NCBI GenBank assembly: GCA_963978545.1
Contig: OZ021722.1
Span: forward strand, 8,523,401 to 8,587,400
Origin: Linyphia triangularis
Lineage: Eukaryota; Arthropoda; Arachnida; Araneae; Linyphiidae
DNA length: 64,000 nt
Reading direction: 5' to 3'
The notes under the pieces are model-generated. The model saw only the letters and a list, made by a program, of their open reading frames with translations. It did not search any database and was not told the DNA's origin. The position numbers and the translations under genes are program-made. Of this stretch, positions 23,530-34,899 are shown piece after piece; the first letter of the stretch is position 1; each line of letters opens with the position of its first letter.

Positions 23530-23900
23530 TTTCCCCGTAAAATGAACGGAAACTTTCAGTAATAATTACGGTCATTCCGTACAAAATAGTTTTCTCCCGT
23601 AAAATAAACGGAAGCTTTTCGTATTAAAAACGGTTATTGACTGGTTGCTAACATTAATCCCCGTAAAATAAACGTAAACTTTCCGTATTAAATACGGTAA
23701 TTTCATGCAAAATAATTTACTCCCGTAAAATAAATTAAAATTTCCCGTATTAAGTACGGTGATTCCATACAAAATGCAATTTCCACCTGTAAAATAAACA
23801 GAATTTCTGTGTTGAATAAGGTCAATTCCATATAAAATACAATTTCTCCCGTAAAGTACACGGAAACTTTCTGTAATAAATTTCATATAAAATACACAGA
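23530..23900. repeat. Subterminal tandem array, ~62-bp unit, six copies
   Basis: The unit contains CCCGTAAAATAAACGGAAAC, TTTCCGTATTAAATACGGT, then TTCCATACAAAATA. Copies start near 23536, 23597, 23660, 23723, 23787 and 23850 and decay inward. Each unit holds a small palindrome CCGTATTAAATACGG. Arrays like this near a transposon end commonly bind its transposase; that role here is inference. Confidence 0.7.
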
Positions 23901-24584
23901 AATTTTTCTGTATAAGAAACAGTTTACCCCTATAAGCGAAGTTTTTCTTATACAAAAACTTCTAGTGACAAAAAAGGTTTACAAATGTAAGTGAACAGTT
24001 TGCTTTTGCAAAATATTAAGAAACTTTACATATTAAAAGTAGTTTACAATTGTAGATGGAAAAGCTTCTGCCACAAAATATATGATTAATTTTAGTATTA
24101 AACAGTTTACAATATCAAGGAGGCATTTGTGTTCTGCTAAAGGTTTTGTTAGTAATAATGACCATATTCAATGGATGAAAATCATAAAAATTAAAGCACG
24201 ATTCTGTATCACAGCAAAATATTCTATGTCCCATTATAAATTAAAGCGAAAAAAATTTCCGAAGCAATAAGGTAATCCTTCAACATAAATAGAAAGGTAA
24301 AAAATATATCACAAAATGAGCATGTCACACAAAATAATTTATTAATAGCTATCAGTCTTTTCTTATATCAAACTATAATAATAAATTTATTTGGCTATCT
24401 ATACTATGATTACCTAGACTTTCAATTTGATTAAAACATTAAAAAAATGCAATAATTTACTAACTTTCAAAATATTTTTTAACGCGACAGGATTTAAATG
24501 TATTTTATGACACTGTGTATTAAGTATTAAGTAAAAAAAATTAAATTTGATAAAAATATAATTTTATTTCAATACACATAATAT

Positions 24585-24843
24585 AAGTATACATAATTAT
24601 AAAATTTCAATACACACGAATGAAAAGTGGTTCAGATTACTTTATTTAATAAACAAAATATTAAAAAATTTCTAGGAAGTATCTAGGAATAATTAATCAT
24701 ATCATTCAATACAAGCTACGGCAACTTTTAAGGCCATATGAAAGTCATTATTAATTTTTCAATTTAGAAAAATATGCAAAATATACGAAAAGGAAAAATT
24801 TAGATTGCGGAATGTACAAATTATTGAACACATCTAATAAATA
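24585..24843. repeat. Direct repeat, copy 1 (259 bp)
   Basis: It matches 25041-25299 almost base for base (AAGTATACATAATTATAAAA through GAACACATCTAATAAAT). Partial copies of its first 60 bp lie between them (about 24850-24975). Confidence 0.75.
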
Positions 24844-25040
24844 ATAATTTTAAAATTTCAATACACACGAATGAAAAATGTACAAATTATTAAACACATC
24901 TAATAAATATAAATTATAAAATTTCAATACACACGAATGTAAAGTGGTTCAGATTACTTTATTTAATAAACAAAATATTATTGAAGCACATCTAATAATT
25001 ATTGAACACATCTAATAAATTTTCAAAGTTGACAGTATAA

Positions 25041-25299
25041 AAGTATACATAATTATAAAATTTCAATACACACGAATGAAAAGTGGTTCAGATTACTTTA
25101 TTAAATAAACAAAATATAAAAATTTTCTAGGAAGTATCTAGGAATAATTAATTATATCCTTCAATACAAGCTGCGGCAACTTTTAAGGCCATATAAAAGT
25201 CATTATTATTTTTTCAGTTAAGAAAAATATGCAAAATATACGAAAAGGAAAAATTTAGATTGCGGAATGTACAAATTATTGAACACATCTAATAAATTT
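25041..25299. repeat. Direct repeat, copy 2 (259 bp)
   Basis: Second copy of the unit at 24585-24843; the pair lies inside the CACTG transposon. Confidence 0.75.
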
Positions 25300-25435
25300 T
25301 CAAAATTGACCAATGCAAGTTATATCTGAATAATTATGACTCTACAAAATAACCATCTTATAAAATGTCCAATTTACCACAGTAAACATACTTAAGGTAT
25401 TTAACTACTGCTGGAGAGTCTGAAGAATCATTCTT

Positions 25436-26150
25436 TCACTTACTTCTGTGTGTGGGAGCGAGTTGCCTGTTGTTGTTGCTAATCCTCACTGTTTGACGGA
25501 GTGAGACAAGATCCACGAGTTCGTTGACTAAAAGGTAGTCGAAGACTAGGAGAGGATTGCTAAAGAGACCCTCCTTAGAGAGTCCCATGTAATCCAAGAG
25601 GTGCTCAGGAGAGGCCTGATGATTTTGGCACTTGGTGCAGGTGGCGAAAGTTTTCCTGCCCTCGTTGAAAGTGAGGCACTTGATGTGACCGCTAGCAAGC
25701 CTTGATAGAACAGTTCGGGTATGTCTGTCACACGGGAGGTCAAGGGACAAACCTGGTTTTGAGCCCTTGTACCAATTATGGGTTGGGGGTGTTTTCCACT
25801 CCTCCGAGATCTTTGATTTTTCCAGAGAGTACAATTCCAAAAAAATAAGTGTGGAAGAGGGAGATGTTGAAATCCTGCAACCCTCCTTAGCAAGGATATC
25901 GGCCTGATCGAGTTGCCTGGTCTGCAGGATACGCTGTCTTTCAGGCGAACAGTTGCTCCCTCAATGTACAGTAGGTCATACACAGGACGGTGCTGGCGGT
26001 ATTATGCTTTAGGGGACGTTCTCTTGGGCGTCTCTGGGACCCGTGGTAGTGGTAGAGCAGACCATGAATGCTACAGGGTATCGGAACATCATTGCGGTGA
26101 CTGAGCCTTTGTCTGGATTCATACCCAGAAGCACCTGTGATACAGATCAA
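25436..26150 (-). pseudogene. Non-LTR retrotransposon fragment: RNase H domain and C-terminus
   Basis: On the minus strand one frame reads ERQRILQTRQ and LDQADILAKEG (the RNase H 'AD.LAK.G' block), then THNWYKGSKPG and the sequence RLASGHIKCLTF, and a zinc-knuckle-like CTKCQNHQASPEHLL, ending TVRISNNNRQLAPTHRSK and a stop at 25436. This order (RNase H, SGH, C..C...H) is the usual 3' end of arthropod Jockey/I-like ORF2. A stop interrupts the frame near 25965 and the reverse transcriptase is missing, so it is a 5'-truncated relic nested in the CACTG transposon. Confidence 0.75.
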
Positions 26151-27182
26151 AATAAAGTTTTTAATATAAATCCTTTATATGCATTGGCAACTTTTATGTG
26201 CAATTACAACCAGTGTTTAAGCTTTTTAAATGCCACTAGCATAGCTCTGTTACAATACTAATGTCATAATTAGCATTCACAAAAGCAAAACTATTTTTAA
26301 AACAAACCTCAAATAGTAAATGAAATAAACACTTATATGTAAATGATAGCAGATTATCAAAACTACTATTACCGGGTGGCCACAAAATTTACGAAAATAA
26401 GTTCCCTGATTTTACTGCAAACTTTTTATCCAATTTCCACAACTTATCCAGAAGTGTAGACATCCTGATCAAATAGAACATGTATGCTAAAGAGATAACG
26501 TACCAATTTTTTAAAAATAGTTTTGGCGGTAATGAAAAGTTCAAATTATTCAGAAACATTAAAATTTCAACGATTACTGCCACAATTCTCTGGGTAAATG
26601 GTGCCAAAATGTGGATGAACAGGGAAACGTGCCTTCAGAACAAAGAAAATTTCCCTGATTTTTGTGAAATTTAAAAAAATTTCCTGATTTTTTCCAGAAT
26701 GAGAAAGTTTCCTGACATTTCCATTTTTCCAGGTTTTCTGGCCACTCTGTATTAGTGTCATTTAAGTATAGCACTTCTAACAAAGGTGAAACAAGCAAGT
26801 TCTTGTAAAACTTATCTTCCCACGGAACGTTGCAAGAAATAAAAATGTTTAATTCTAATTATAATACACTAAGTAAATTTATTCTAAAAGCACTACAATT
26901 TATTCCAACAGTATTCTCACTTCAAATAAATAGTGTTGTATTTGTCCCTAAATCCTATGTATAAAGCAGTGTTGAAGCTGCTGTACAAAATTTTTTCAGC
27001 AAAAAAGCTTAAGTCACAATTTTCATTTCAGCAAAATGCTAAAATGGTTACGAGCTACATCCCTCGAGATGTTTAATTTAACTCAATGAAAACACTTTCA
27101 TTGAGTTAACACACAGCATTTTGTTAAAACAGCACCCACAGCTTAATCCCAGCAACAAAATAAAATAATCTCTATAGTTTAC

Positions 27183-27261
27183 CTGAAAAGTGCAGAGAGC
27201 TTTCGAAGTCTTCAAGGCATTCAGCACAACTGGTAGTTTCTTTTGGAAAAATTCCAATAAA
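27183..27261 (-). CDS. Possible 79-nt exon within the CACTG transposon
   Basis: On the minus strand a good acceptor (TCATATTTTGTACAG|TTTATTGG) and donor (TTTTCAG|GTAAAC) bound 79 nt. Two frames are open; one reads FPKETTSCAECLEDFESSL, the other FFQKKLPVVLNALKTSKAL. Function unknown. Confidence 0.3.
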
Positions 27262-27850
27262 CTGTACAAAATATGAAAAATATTGTAAAATTTATCATCC
27301 TTATGTACATATATTTACACTCGTGAAAAGAGTCAAATGAACTAGCTAGCATGAAATCGTCTTTTAAAAACCTTATTTTAAAATATGGATCTGCACATCA
27401 GGTGGGTAGTCTAGGGATGGGATAAATCACCTTCAAAAATAAAATTTAAGTTTATCTCCTTAAAATAAAGACTCAATATTTCACACAACAATATATCTTA
27501 TTATATCATTAGGTCCATGGCGTTTAATGTTATAAGTGATAAAACGATAATTTGCAGAAGGAATGGATTAGAAATTCTCAATTACTACTATCCGTTAACG
27601 CTAAAAAAAGAAATTTATCGAAAGAAAATCTTTTTTCTTTGCTCACAAACGTAGGCTCATTTTTCAGCTACGTTTTTAAAGAATTTTACATTAATTCAAG
27701 TAACACATTTCATAAAATGAAGAGGTCTTTTAAACCCTGCATTGAAAGGCTATATCACCACACCAATGCTATAGTACTTGAAAACAGCAACATTTTAAGT
27801 ATCTGTTTTGCGATTAATTCAATCCCAAAGATCACCAGCCCTTCCCTTAC

Positions 27851-28090
27851 TTTTGCCAGTGACCAAGTACGATAACATTTATGACAGATGATCTTGTCTT
27901 GACAAGCAAGCTATATAATCTTGAGGAAGTCAAAGTCCTCAGTCGAAGGCGGTGGGTGCCATGTAAAGACTGAATATGTTCCCAAGTGATTTCTAATGCA
28001 ATCCCAACAGACTGATTTGAAACAATCGCAATGAAACTGATGTGTCTTTTGACTGAGACTTCACACAATGGAACAGATGTAGTAGGACAT
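27851..28090 (-). CDS. Possible coding exon within the CACTG transposon, unidentified
   Basis: The minus strand is open from about 28110 and ends at a donor-like GGCAAAA|GTAAGG. Residues include CPTTSVPLCEVSVKRHISF, NQSVGIALEITWEHIQSL and RLYSLLVKTRSSVINVIV. The acceptor is not clear. No family is recognised. It may be a transposase exon downstream of the promoter-like site at 28.54 kb, or a chance frame. Confidence 0.25.
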
Positions 28091-28467
28091 TTGGCGATAA
28101 AAAAAATCAAAACAAGATCAAAAACATGGTAACTGAATAAGTTAAAACATAAACAATAAAATCAAATTAAAATATAAGTAATAAAACCGTTATTACATAA
28201 CTAAAGAGCACATTTCTAAATGATAGCCAATGCAGTTACTTAAACTTCATTTAGTTTTACAACTCTTACAAACTCGTGAAATATTACGTACAATATTCTA
28301 TATCACACGCATATGTTTCAGAAATGCAATAAAACAACAATTGCTGTGTGTTTTCCCATTAAATAAAAGAATAACATTTTCTGATTCTGATGTAATTTTA
28401 TGTACATACATTAATTTAGAATTTAATACTAATGAACAAATTAATTGTATAATGAAAAGAAACTTAC

Positions 28468-28551
28468 GAAGGAAGCCACTTTCTTTCAAAACAAAAATGC
28501 CATCCTCGCCGTTCGGCGTCTATTTTGAAGATGGTGTAATGCGCATGCGCA
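28468..28551 (-). promoter_or_regulatory. Possible promoter and first exon with an NRF1-type site
   Basis: TGCGCATGCGCA (28540-28551) is a perfect palindromic NRF1/EWG consensus. Downstream on the minus strand is a CpG-containing stretch ending in a good donor, CTTCCTTC|GTAAGTT (GT at 28467-28466). It lies 140 bp inside the right end of the CACTG transposon, where the transposon's own gene could start. Confidence 0.4.
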
Positions 28552-28911
28552 GAGAGCGATTTTTGGTGAATGACGGTTATTAACCGTAGTCTTGCCTGTG
28601 AAAACTGCTTAAAACCGTAAATTCAGGTTTACGGATTTAAATCGTTACAATTACTGGGAATTTCCGTATAAGTGACGGGTTTTTTTTACAGTGTACGGTA
28701 GGCAAACTCTGCTTGAATTATGGTATATTAAAAACCTATTATTTTGAAATTATTTACGATTGCCAAGTGTTTCATATTCAACAAACACCGTGATGTTAGG
28801 GATACTGGGGGGGGGGGGGGGATCCGACCATAAAACTACCCCCTGGGTTCGCGTCTGGATCCCAGGAGAAGAGCATAAGTATAACATTGGGTGCTGTGAG
28901 CTTCGGTTATA

Positions 28912-30401
28912 GACTATAGGACAAGAGAGAAAAAAACGCTTACAAAAAGATTTCGTTTGCCATCAAACAAAACTACAGACATTTGTTACTTAAGCATTTT
29001 AATGACTACATTTTAACGAAAATGACGATGTTCCCACATTTAAATATGCACATAACTTATAAAATAACAACTTTATTGAGAACTATTTTTCCCGACTTGT
29101 TTGCAGACATTATTAGAATCGCCATGAGATGTCGCAGTCAATATTATATCAAGATTTAAAAAATAGCATTTTTAACACTTTAAGTTATTTTTTTATATCA
29201 CCCATTATCATGAAAAGTATTAATACGATCTTAAACATCGTTTTATATTCATTTTTTGATTATATTTTCCCTATATTTAAACATGCGTTGTAACCTTCCG
29301 CCATTTGTTATTGTTTACATTCTGCCATAGAGACGATAGACGAATTCAAATCGCTATCTGAAAACTGCATTTCAAGCTTTATTTATGGAAATCATTTGCT
29401 TATCAAAAATAGAAAATTATAAAAATGAGAAAATAATTATTTCATAATACATGTATGAAAAACGATCTAGGTATAATTACTGAAAATTGTGACAAAATTG
29501 GGGTACTAATACTCTTGTCAGGCTTAATCCTAGTATACGCTACACGATGAATTTGGCGACATTGGTGATGATGCATATGCTTTTTTTCATGGTATGTTTT
29601 ATGTATTTGCCATCTTCAGGTTACGATTTTCTATGTTTTTGCCTAAGCAAATTCTTGGTGACAATCGTAGAAACGTTACTTCGGTGTTGGCAACAGTTTG
29701 GAGATAAAAGCATCAAGTCATTTCGGCGTAGCGATATTTTTCAAAATCGCGCCAAGCGTGTAACGTATACTAGGATTTTACCCTCTTATCATTCTATACC
29801 ATTATTATTTTATTGCCCAAATTATTATTTTTGTAACTAATAAAACAGTAAGGTTTTCTTTATTTTTAAAATACACTGATGTTTATAATTTATACTTGTT
29901 CTTATAATACAATAAAATGATGACTAACTAAACACTAATAGCTGACAATAACTAAATGATGACAACCATAAACATTGAATTGAAAGGTAAACAAACGGCG
30001 GAAGAATACAAAATTCAGTAATATGCGAACTAAATAAAAATAAAACACAAATATTAAGTGTATGAAGACCCAAATTAATATTTCGAATAGTATAAAATGA
30101 ATAATTCGAATAGTATATAAATAAAAAGTAGGAAATTATTATAAAAAAAACCAGTTTGTTAAATTTTTAACTGAAATTTGACTGCGCTATCTAGTAGCAG
30201 TTTTATTAATGACTGTAAACAGAAACCAAAATATAGTCCTCTATAAAATTGTTTTTCTCTAAATAATGTGCACATTTAAGTGCGGGAACATTGATATTTC
30301 AGATGGAATTAGATAAGTACAATAGTTTAATAAAAAAATTATGTAGTGACAAAACATGGCAAACGGAACTGAACGATATTGGTGTTCGTCCCACGGACTA
30401 T
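28912..30401 (+). repeat. Right member of a 1.48-kb inverted pair
   Basis: Inner end GACTATAGGACAAGAGAGAA, outer end CGTCCCACGGACTATA. It carries the same nested MITE at the same site (29527-29776). A SINE-A starts at its outer edge. Confidence 0.75.
29527..29776. mobile_element. 250-bp MITE nested in the right inverted copy
   Basis: The same element as at 22353-22602, inverted, with terminal repeats ATCCTAGTATACGYTACACG. Only one or two differences are visible between the two copies. Confidence 0.7.
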
Positions 30402-30569
30402 AGTGGTTAGCGTGCTAGCTTCTAGACCGCGAGGTTGCGGGTTCGAGTCACGTGTTAGGCATGGGTGTTTGTAAATGTATGTTGGCTTGTCTAATGACGA
30501 ATGTTTTGATGCATGATAGCCCTCGTGTTGCCGACGGTGCCAGATAATCTGAAAACAACCAACCAACCA
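30400..30569 (+). mobile_element. SINE-A, head slightly truncated
   Basis: It starts at TATAGTGG, directly abutting the outer end of the right 1.48-kb inverted copy, and ends in AACCAACCAACC. No target duplication is seen. Confidence 0.85.
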
Positions 30570-30574
30570 GCTTT

Positions 30575-31284
30575 ATTTTTAGTCTTCATAGATCCAATAC
30601 AAAGTGCCGTTTAAAAGAAATGTAAAATTATGGATGTTGCCGTTTTTTAAAGGTAGCTTATAGTGTTTCAGTAATACATGCCCTTATATTTAAAGAGTCA
30701 TAAAAAGAAATATAATAAAATCAGCCTGTTATTTGGGTTTTAACATTTACCTAAAATACTATTACTTCTCTAACTGAATTTTAACAAAGGAGGAAATTTT
30801 TAATATTAAAATTTATAATCTAGGAAATATAGATTGGTTGGTTGCTTTCAGATTATGTGGCGCCGTCAGCAACACAAGGGCTATAATGCGCAGAAACATT
30901 CGTCATTAGACAAGCCAAATACATTTACAAACACCCATGCCAACATGGGACTCGGAACCCGAAACCTCACGGTCCAGAAGCTAGCACACTAACCACTATA
31001 CCGTTTGGTTGGCAGGAAATATAAATAATACGGAATCAAGATAGAATGTAGTCCCATGTTTTTGTTGTTTTGATGCATAGCTCGAAAACTGGACCCAAAC
31101 CACTTTCATATTCTGTCATTATGTCACAGACAGATTGAGAAACTTCAAAAATATTGATGACATATGACAAATATATCGTGAGAAAGTTCTGCATTTAAGT
31201 TGTTTTTGATAAAGAGGTATACAGAGGCAAATTTAGGGTTTGATTGAAGCCCCCTCCCACAGAAATTTTCTGCTTGCGCCCCTG
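30575..31284. mobile_element. hAT-type non-autonomous element, copy 2, with SINE insertion
   Basis: It shares about 500 bp with the 3.1-3.9 kb copy and ends TGCTTGCGCCCCTG. The left end is missing next to a SINE-A. A second SINE-A sits inside. Confidence 0.6.
30832..31013 (-). mobile_element. SINE-A inside a hAT-like repeat
   Basis: It is bounded by AGGAAATATA (30822-30831, 31014-31023). The paralogous repeat near 3.6 kb shows the empty site (CTAGGAGATATAGATAATA). Confidence 0.85.
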
Positions 31285-31439
31285 CCTGAACCACAGGTAT
31301 CGAGCTTACTCACGCTACATATCAATTTGCAGTGAAAAATCAGATAAGATCTCAGAAACAACCCTCTCCTGTATTAATATTACGACAAGTGTTGATACAA
31401 ATCTCGATGTTTAATCTCCATTTCTATTTTTAACCCATC

Positions 31440-31690
31440 ATTTTTTTCCCCCGTCTTCGCCGTAATTGATTAAATACGATGCTATCCCTTGACGAACACC
31501 GGGTCTTCTCGATTGCAATCATCGAGTTGCGTCTCTTGTGTTTAGTGTAGGGGGGGGGGGGGGCACGTGGCGCTCGATTGGGATCGAGGATTCTTGCCTC
31601 CCCCCCCCCCCTCCCCTCCCCCCCCTCGCGTCACCATCGCCGCCGACGCAATCAATCAGGATGTTACTCGTTGTGAATATGCAGCATCAA
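31440..31690. promoter_or_regulatory. GC-richer island with long G and C runs
   Basis: CpG-bearing sequence (CGAACACCGGGTCTTCTCG, GCGTCACCATCGCCGCCGAC) surrounds a G14 run (31551-31564) and C-rich runs, with ATTGATTA/ATCAATCA motifs. It could be regulatory; G/C runs may form unusual structure. No gene attached. Confidence 0.3.
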
Positions 31691-32335
31691 TCCGTTTTCC
31701 TATGAAGAAAAAAAAGTCCTGAAAAAAGCTGATTTTGTGCAGATTTCATGAAGTGAAGTTTTGATAGTTAATAGCGTCTTTTATTTTGTGCTCTGAATAT
31801 TCAGTTAAAGTATTCACCTTCAGGCAATTTCGAAGTTTGTTGGAAAAGTTTTAAATTATTATTATTATTATTATTTTTTTTTTTTTTTTTTTAATGAAAC
31901 TTAAGTGTATAATCGTCAATGTGTCTTCAAATGAGATTGGATATTATGAAGCGCGTGGAATTTGTCTCAAAACTTTTGACTTTATTGCTACTTTCAAAAA
32001 CGTTTTGAAACTTTTACTGATATCACAGATCTACGATGAAAAAATTTTCTTGAAAAAAAATTAAAAGCTTTTTGGATACTAATTACTTGGGAAATAATCA
32101 ATACCTTCTATCAGGTTCAATTTGATCACAAATCACAGGTCTACGATGTGAGAATTTTATATATTTAAGAGCAACGTTATATTGCTTACATGATATTATA
32201 AAAAAAAAACATTTATGAATTTAAAAAAATTACTTGCTTTATAAATTTCATCCCAAAATGAAGCTTTTTATTCATTTAGTATTTTCTTACAAATTGGTTC
32301 AACTGTATATCTATTACAGAAGAGTTATTAGCATA

Positions 32336-33309
32336 CAGGATAGTCATAAAAGAAACTTTGAAGAGATATGTACCTCTAGCTATACCTTTCCGTTCAACGG
32401 ATCGAGATGAGATTTCAGGTATAGTTATTCAGTTGGTTGATTGATTGTTTTCAGATTATCTGGGACCGTCAGCAACACGAGGGCTATAATGCGCCGAAAC
32501 ATTCGTCATTAGACAAGCCAACATACATTTACAAACACCCATGCCTAACACGGGACTCGAACCCGCAACCTCGTGGTCTATAAGCTAGCACGCTAACCAC
32601 TATACCGTTTGGTCGGCGTATAGTTATTCAGAGGTATGAGCTTGGGATTCTGTGAATTGCAACAAAATGGCAATCACAGTTACGGTTATAGTTACAGAAT
32701 CTTCAAAATTTTCGAATGGCAACACCTTTACCTTTTCCCTATTGCAAAATGCTCAGAGCATGCGAAAACCCTAAAGGGCGTTGGAATGGTAAGTGTATTA
32801 CAAAAACCAGACGCGTTATGCACGCACAAAAAAACAGCTCTGCGAAAAGGCAAAAAAAAAAACACGATTGGGGCGCCCGGTGGAAATTTGCATATAACAG
32901 AGGACAAAGTTCACGTGGGTGCCATCATAAGCAATTTTATGGGTTTTCTACGCTGAATATCTGGCTAGCGGCCTAAGTGTGCCCCCATCGTGTTTCTGTT
33001 AGACGTTCGCAGAGTTGTTTTTTGTGCGTGCATAACGCGTCTGGTTTTTGTAATACACTTACCATTCCAACACCCTTTACGGTTTTCGCATGCGCAGAGC
33101 ATTTTTCGATAGGAAAAAGTAGGGGTTGCCATTCGAAAATTTCGAATATCTGTAACTATAACCGTAACCGTGAGCGCTATATTGTTGCCATTCACAGAAT
33201 CTCGAGCTCATACCTCTGAATAACTATGCCTGGAATCTCATCTCGATTTGCTCAACGGAACGACCGCTAGAGATCCATATATCGAGAAAGTATCTTTATG
33301 ACCACTCTG
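32336..33309. mobile_element. Foldback element with ~300-400 bp arms
   Basis: Ends CAGGATAGTCATAAA and, inverted, CAGAGTGGTCATAAA, flanked by TA. The arms match through GATCGAGATGAGATTTC, the segment AGTTATTCAGAGGTATGAGC, GAATGGCAACACC and CGCGTTATGCACGCACAAAA to about 32870/32985. The left arm is interrupted by a SINE-A. Open frames on both strands are mirror artefacts of the inverted repeat. Confidence 0.75.
32433..32617 (-). mobile_element. SINE-A inside the left arm of a foldback element
   Basis: A perfect 14-bp duplication GTATAGTTATTCAG bounds it (32419-32432, 32618-32631). The opposite arm of the foldback carries the uninterrupted site. Confidence 0.9.
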
Positions 33310-33904
33310 TATTTTAAGAATAGGGGATTAATATGAACTTAAAAAATTATTTTCTCCATTTACATCTGGACTATTTTTTTGAAAATTGTCTATGTAGTCA
33401 GTGAGAAACAAGGAGAAAGATTTCACCAAGACATGGATGTGATGAAATTGTGATATCAAGGAAGGTGAATTACCAGCGCCGCGATTAATGGTGGATGTTT
33501 GAAAGAGAAGAAAAAGAGACGGAAAAGAAAATAAAAATCTCTGACACCAGGATATCTAATCTTTTTCTTAAACTCATTGATAAGTTAAATTAAGATGGAG
33601 CAAGGATATAAATTTAAAGTATGCTTTGAAGGCGATCAAATATACACAATAAAAGTCTTAATTTTAGCTATTTCCACAAAAAAAATATTAAATAATAATG
33701 TAAAAAAACAAGGGATGAAGAACATTTCAGAACTTTAGATGCCCCATAACGGAAAAAAATACAAAAAATCAGGATGGGGAGGGGGAAAATTTCACCCAAA
33801 ACAATATTTTCATTAAACATATGGGTAATTGAAAGTAAAAATCTAAATAAATGCAAACCGTAGTTTTTTTCATCATTTTTAGGATCGATTCTTAAAGAAG
33901 AAGG

Positions 33905-34480
33905 CAAGTCGTAAACGATTTTCTTACTCCCGATTTTTACTTTGAAAGTTGTAAAACATTCCGATTCAATACTGTTTTACGGTATCACCTGAATACAAAA
34001 TTTACTATCAATCATAAAAAAATATTTTAAAAAAAAGTGAAACAAAAACCCGAAGTACATCACTTACAACCTATAAAACGTAAACTAAAATCTAACATCA
34101 AACAGAAATTGAAATCTATCAAACATAAACTAAATCCATCATCTACAATGTCTTTTCATTCAAGAGCTGAAAGAAAAAGCCAAAACCCAAGTTTCAAAGT
34201 GAAAGATGTATTCGCAAGCGATCTCATTACTCCCGATTTTTACGTTGAAAGTTGAAAAGCATCCCGATTCACCCTGTTTTACGGTATCACCTAAAAATCA
34301 AAAGCTTATAATCAAACATAAGAGATATGTGAAGGAAAATCCGAAGTACATCACTTACAAACTAAAACCTATTAAAAAAAATAAACTAAAATCTAGCATC
34401 AAACATAAATTGAAATCAATCGAACATAAACTAAATCCATCATCTACAATGCCTTTTCCATATACAAGAGACTTCCAGAA
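33905..34480 (+). repeat. Tandem duplication of a ~302-bp unit
   Basis: TTACTCCCGATTTTTAC, then CTGTTTTACGGTATCACCT, CGAAGTACATCACTTACAA and AACTAAATCCATCATCTAC occur twice, 301-303 bp apart. The Lys-rich open frames across both units reflect this A-rich repeat. Confidence 0.7.
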
Positions 34481-34589
34481 TATATTCATACATTCAACAT
34501 TTTCTTCTACGACAGACCATCAAAAGCTTCGACAGGTAACGGAAGCCCCTAGAAAGAGAAAACATCCTCTGATTACACTCCGGCTACGA

Positions 34590-34880
34590 GAGTAATTATT
34601 CGCGCGTTCCCTAATTGCTTCTCTTCCCGTCCTCCATCAAATATTCACCCTCCTCCTCCTCCTCTTGAGCCTCCCCTCTCGTTGTCATGGCGACGCAGCA
34701 TCTGGGGATTCTTTTCAATATTCTCTTCTTCTCTGTTTTCGGGAGGATGGAGGAGCAAGGCATTCGACACGCGCAGATTAACTTCGATCTGGGGGATGCT
34801 TCTTTGGATGGAGGAGGGAGAGATGCGTTGTAGTCTTAGGGAAGAGGAGGGATTGTAGAATAATATCTGAAGAGAGGGGG
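34590..34880. promoter_or_regulatory. GC-richer, CpG-bearing island
   Basis: It stands out from the AT-rich flanks: GCGCGTTCCC, CTCCTCCTCC, an X-box-like GTTGTCATGGCGAC (34682-34695) and purine-rich GGATGGAGGAG. A 48-codon frame starts at ATG 34688 (MATQHLGILFNILFFSVFGR...). It may be a promoter/first exon; nothing confirms it. Confidence 0.3.
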
Positions 34881-34899
34881 GGGGAGGGGGAGAAGCGTA

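Larger units (their letters stand above)
23407..28693. mobile_element. 5.29-kb DNA transposon with CACTG ends and TA duplication
   Basis: Left end CACTGCAAAAAAAATCCCGT, right end (inverted) CACTGTAAAAAAAACCCGTC, flanked by TA (23405-23406, 28694-28695). Just inside the left end are a hairpin (ACGGTTTTAAACTGGC ... GCCAGTTTAAAACCGT, 23430-23475) and an array of TACGG-containing repeats; TTACGG motifs recur inside the right end. It contains a nested non-LTR fragment, a 259-bp direct repeat and possible exons on the minus strand. I cannot assign the superfamily. The MITE at 37827-38029 has the same CACTG ends and TA duplication. Confidence 0.75.

Noticed and set aside
23572..23955. Repetitive 127-codon minus frame in the TACGG array; possible CRISPR-like periodicity
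   Set aside because: Units are contiguous diverged tandem repeats without spacers; this is a transposon subterminal array in a eukaryote.
28230..28583. 117-codon plus-strand frame ending RMRRERFLVNDGY
   Set aside because: It is antisense to the more convincing promoter/exon signals and shows no family similarity.
32636..33219. Several frames on both strands (106, 86, 76, 80 codons)
   Set aside because: They mirror one another because of the foldback arms; no family motif.
34037..34595. Basic Lys-rich frames of 72 and 129 codons
   Set aside because: A-rich tandem repeat, no domain, no splice or promoter context.
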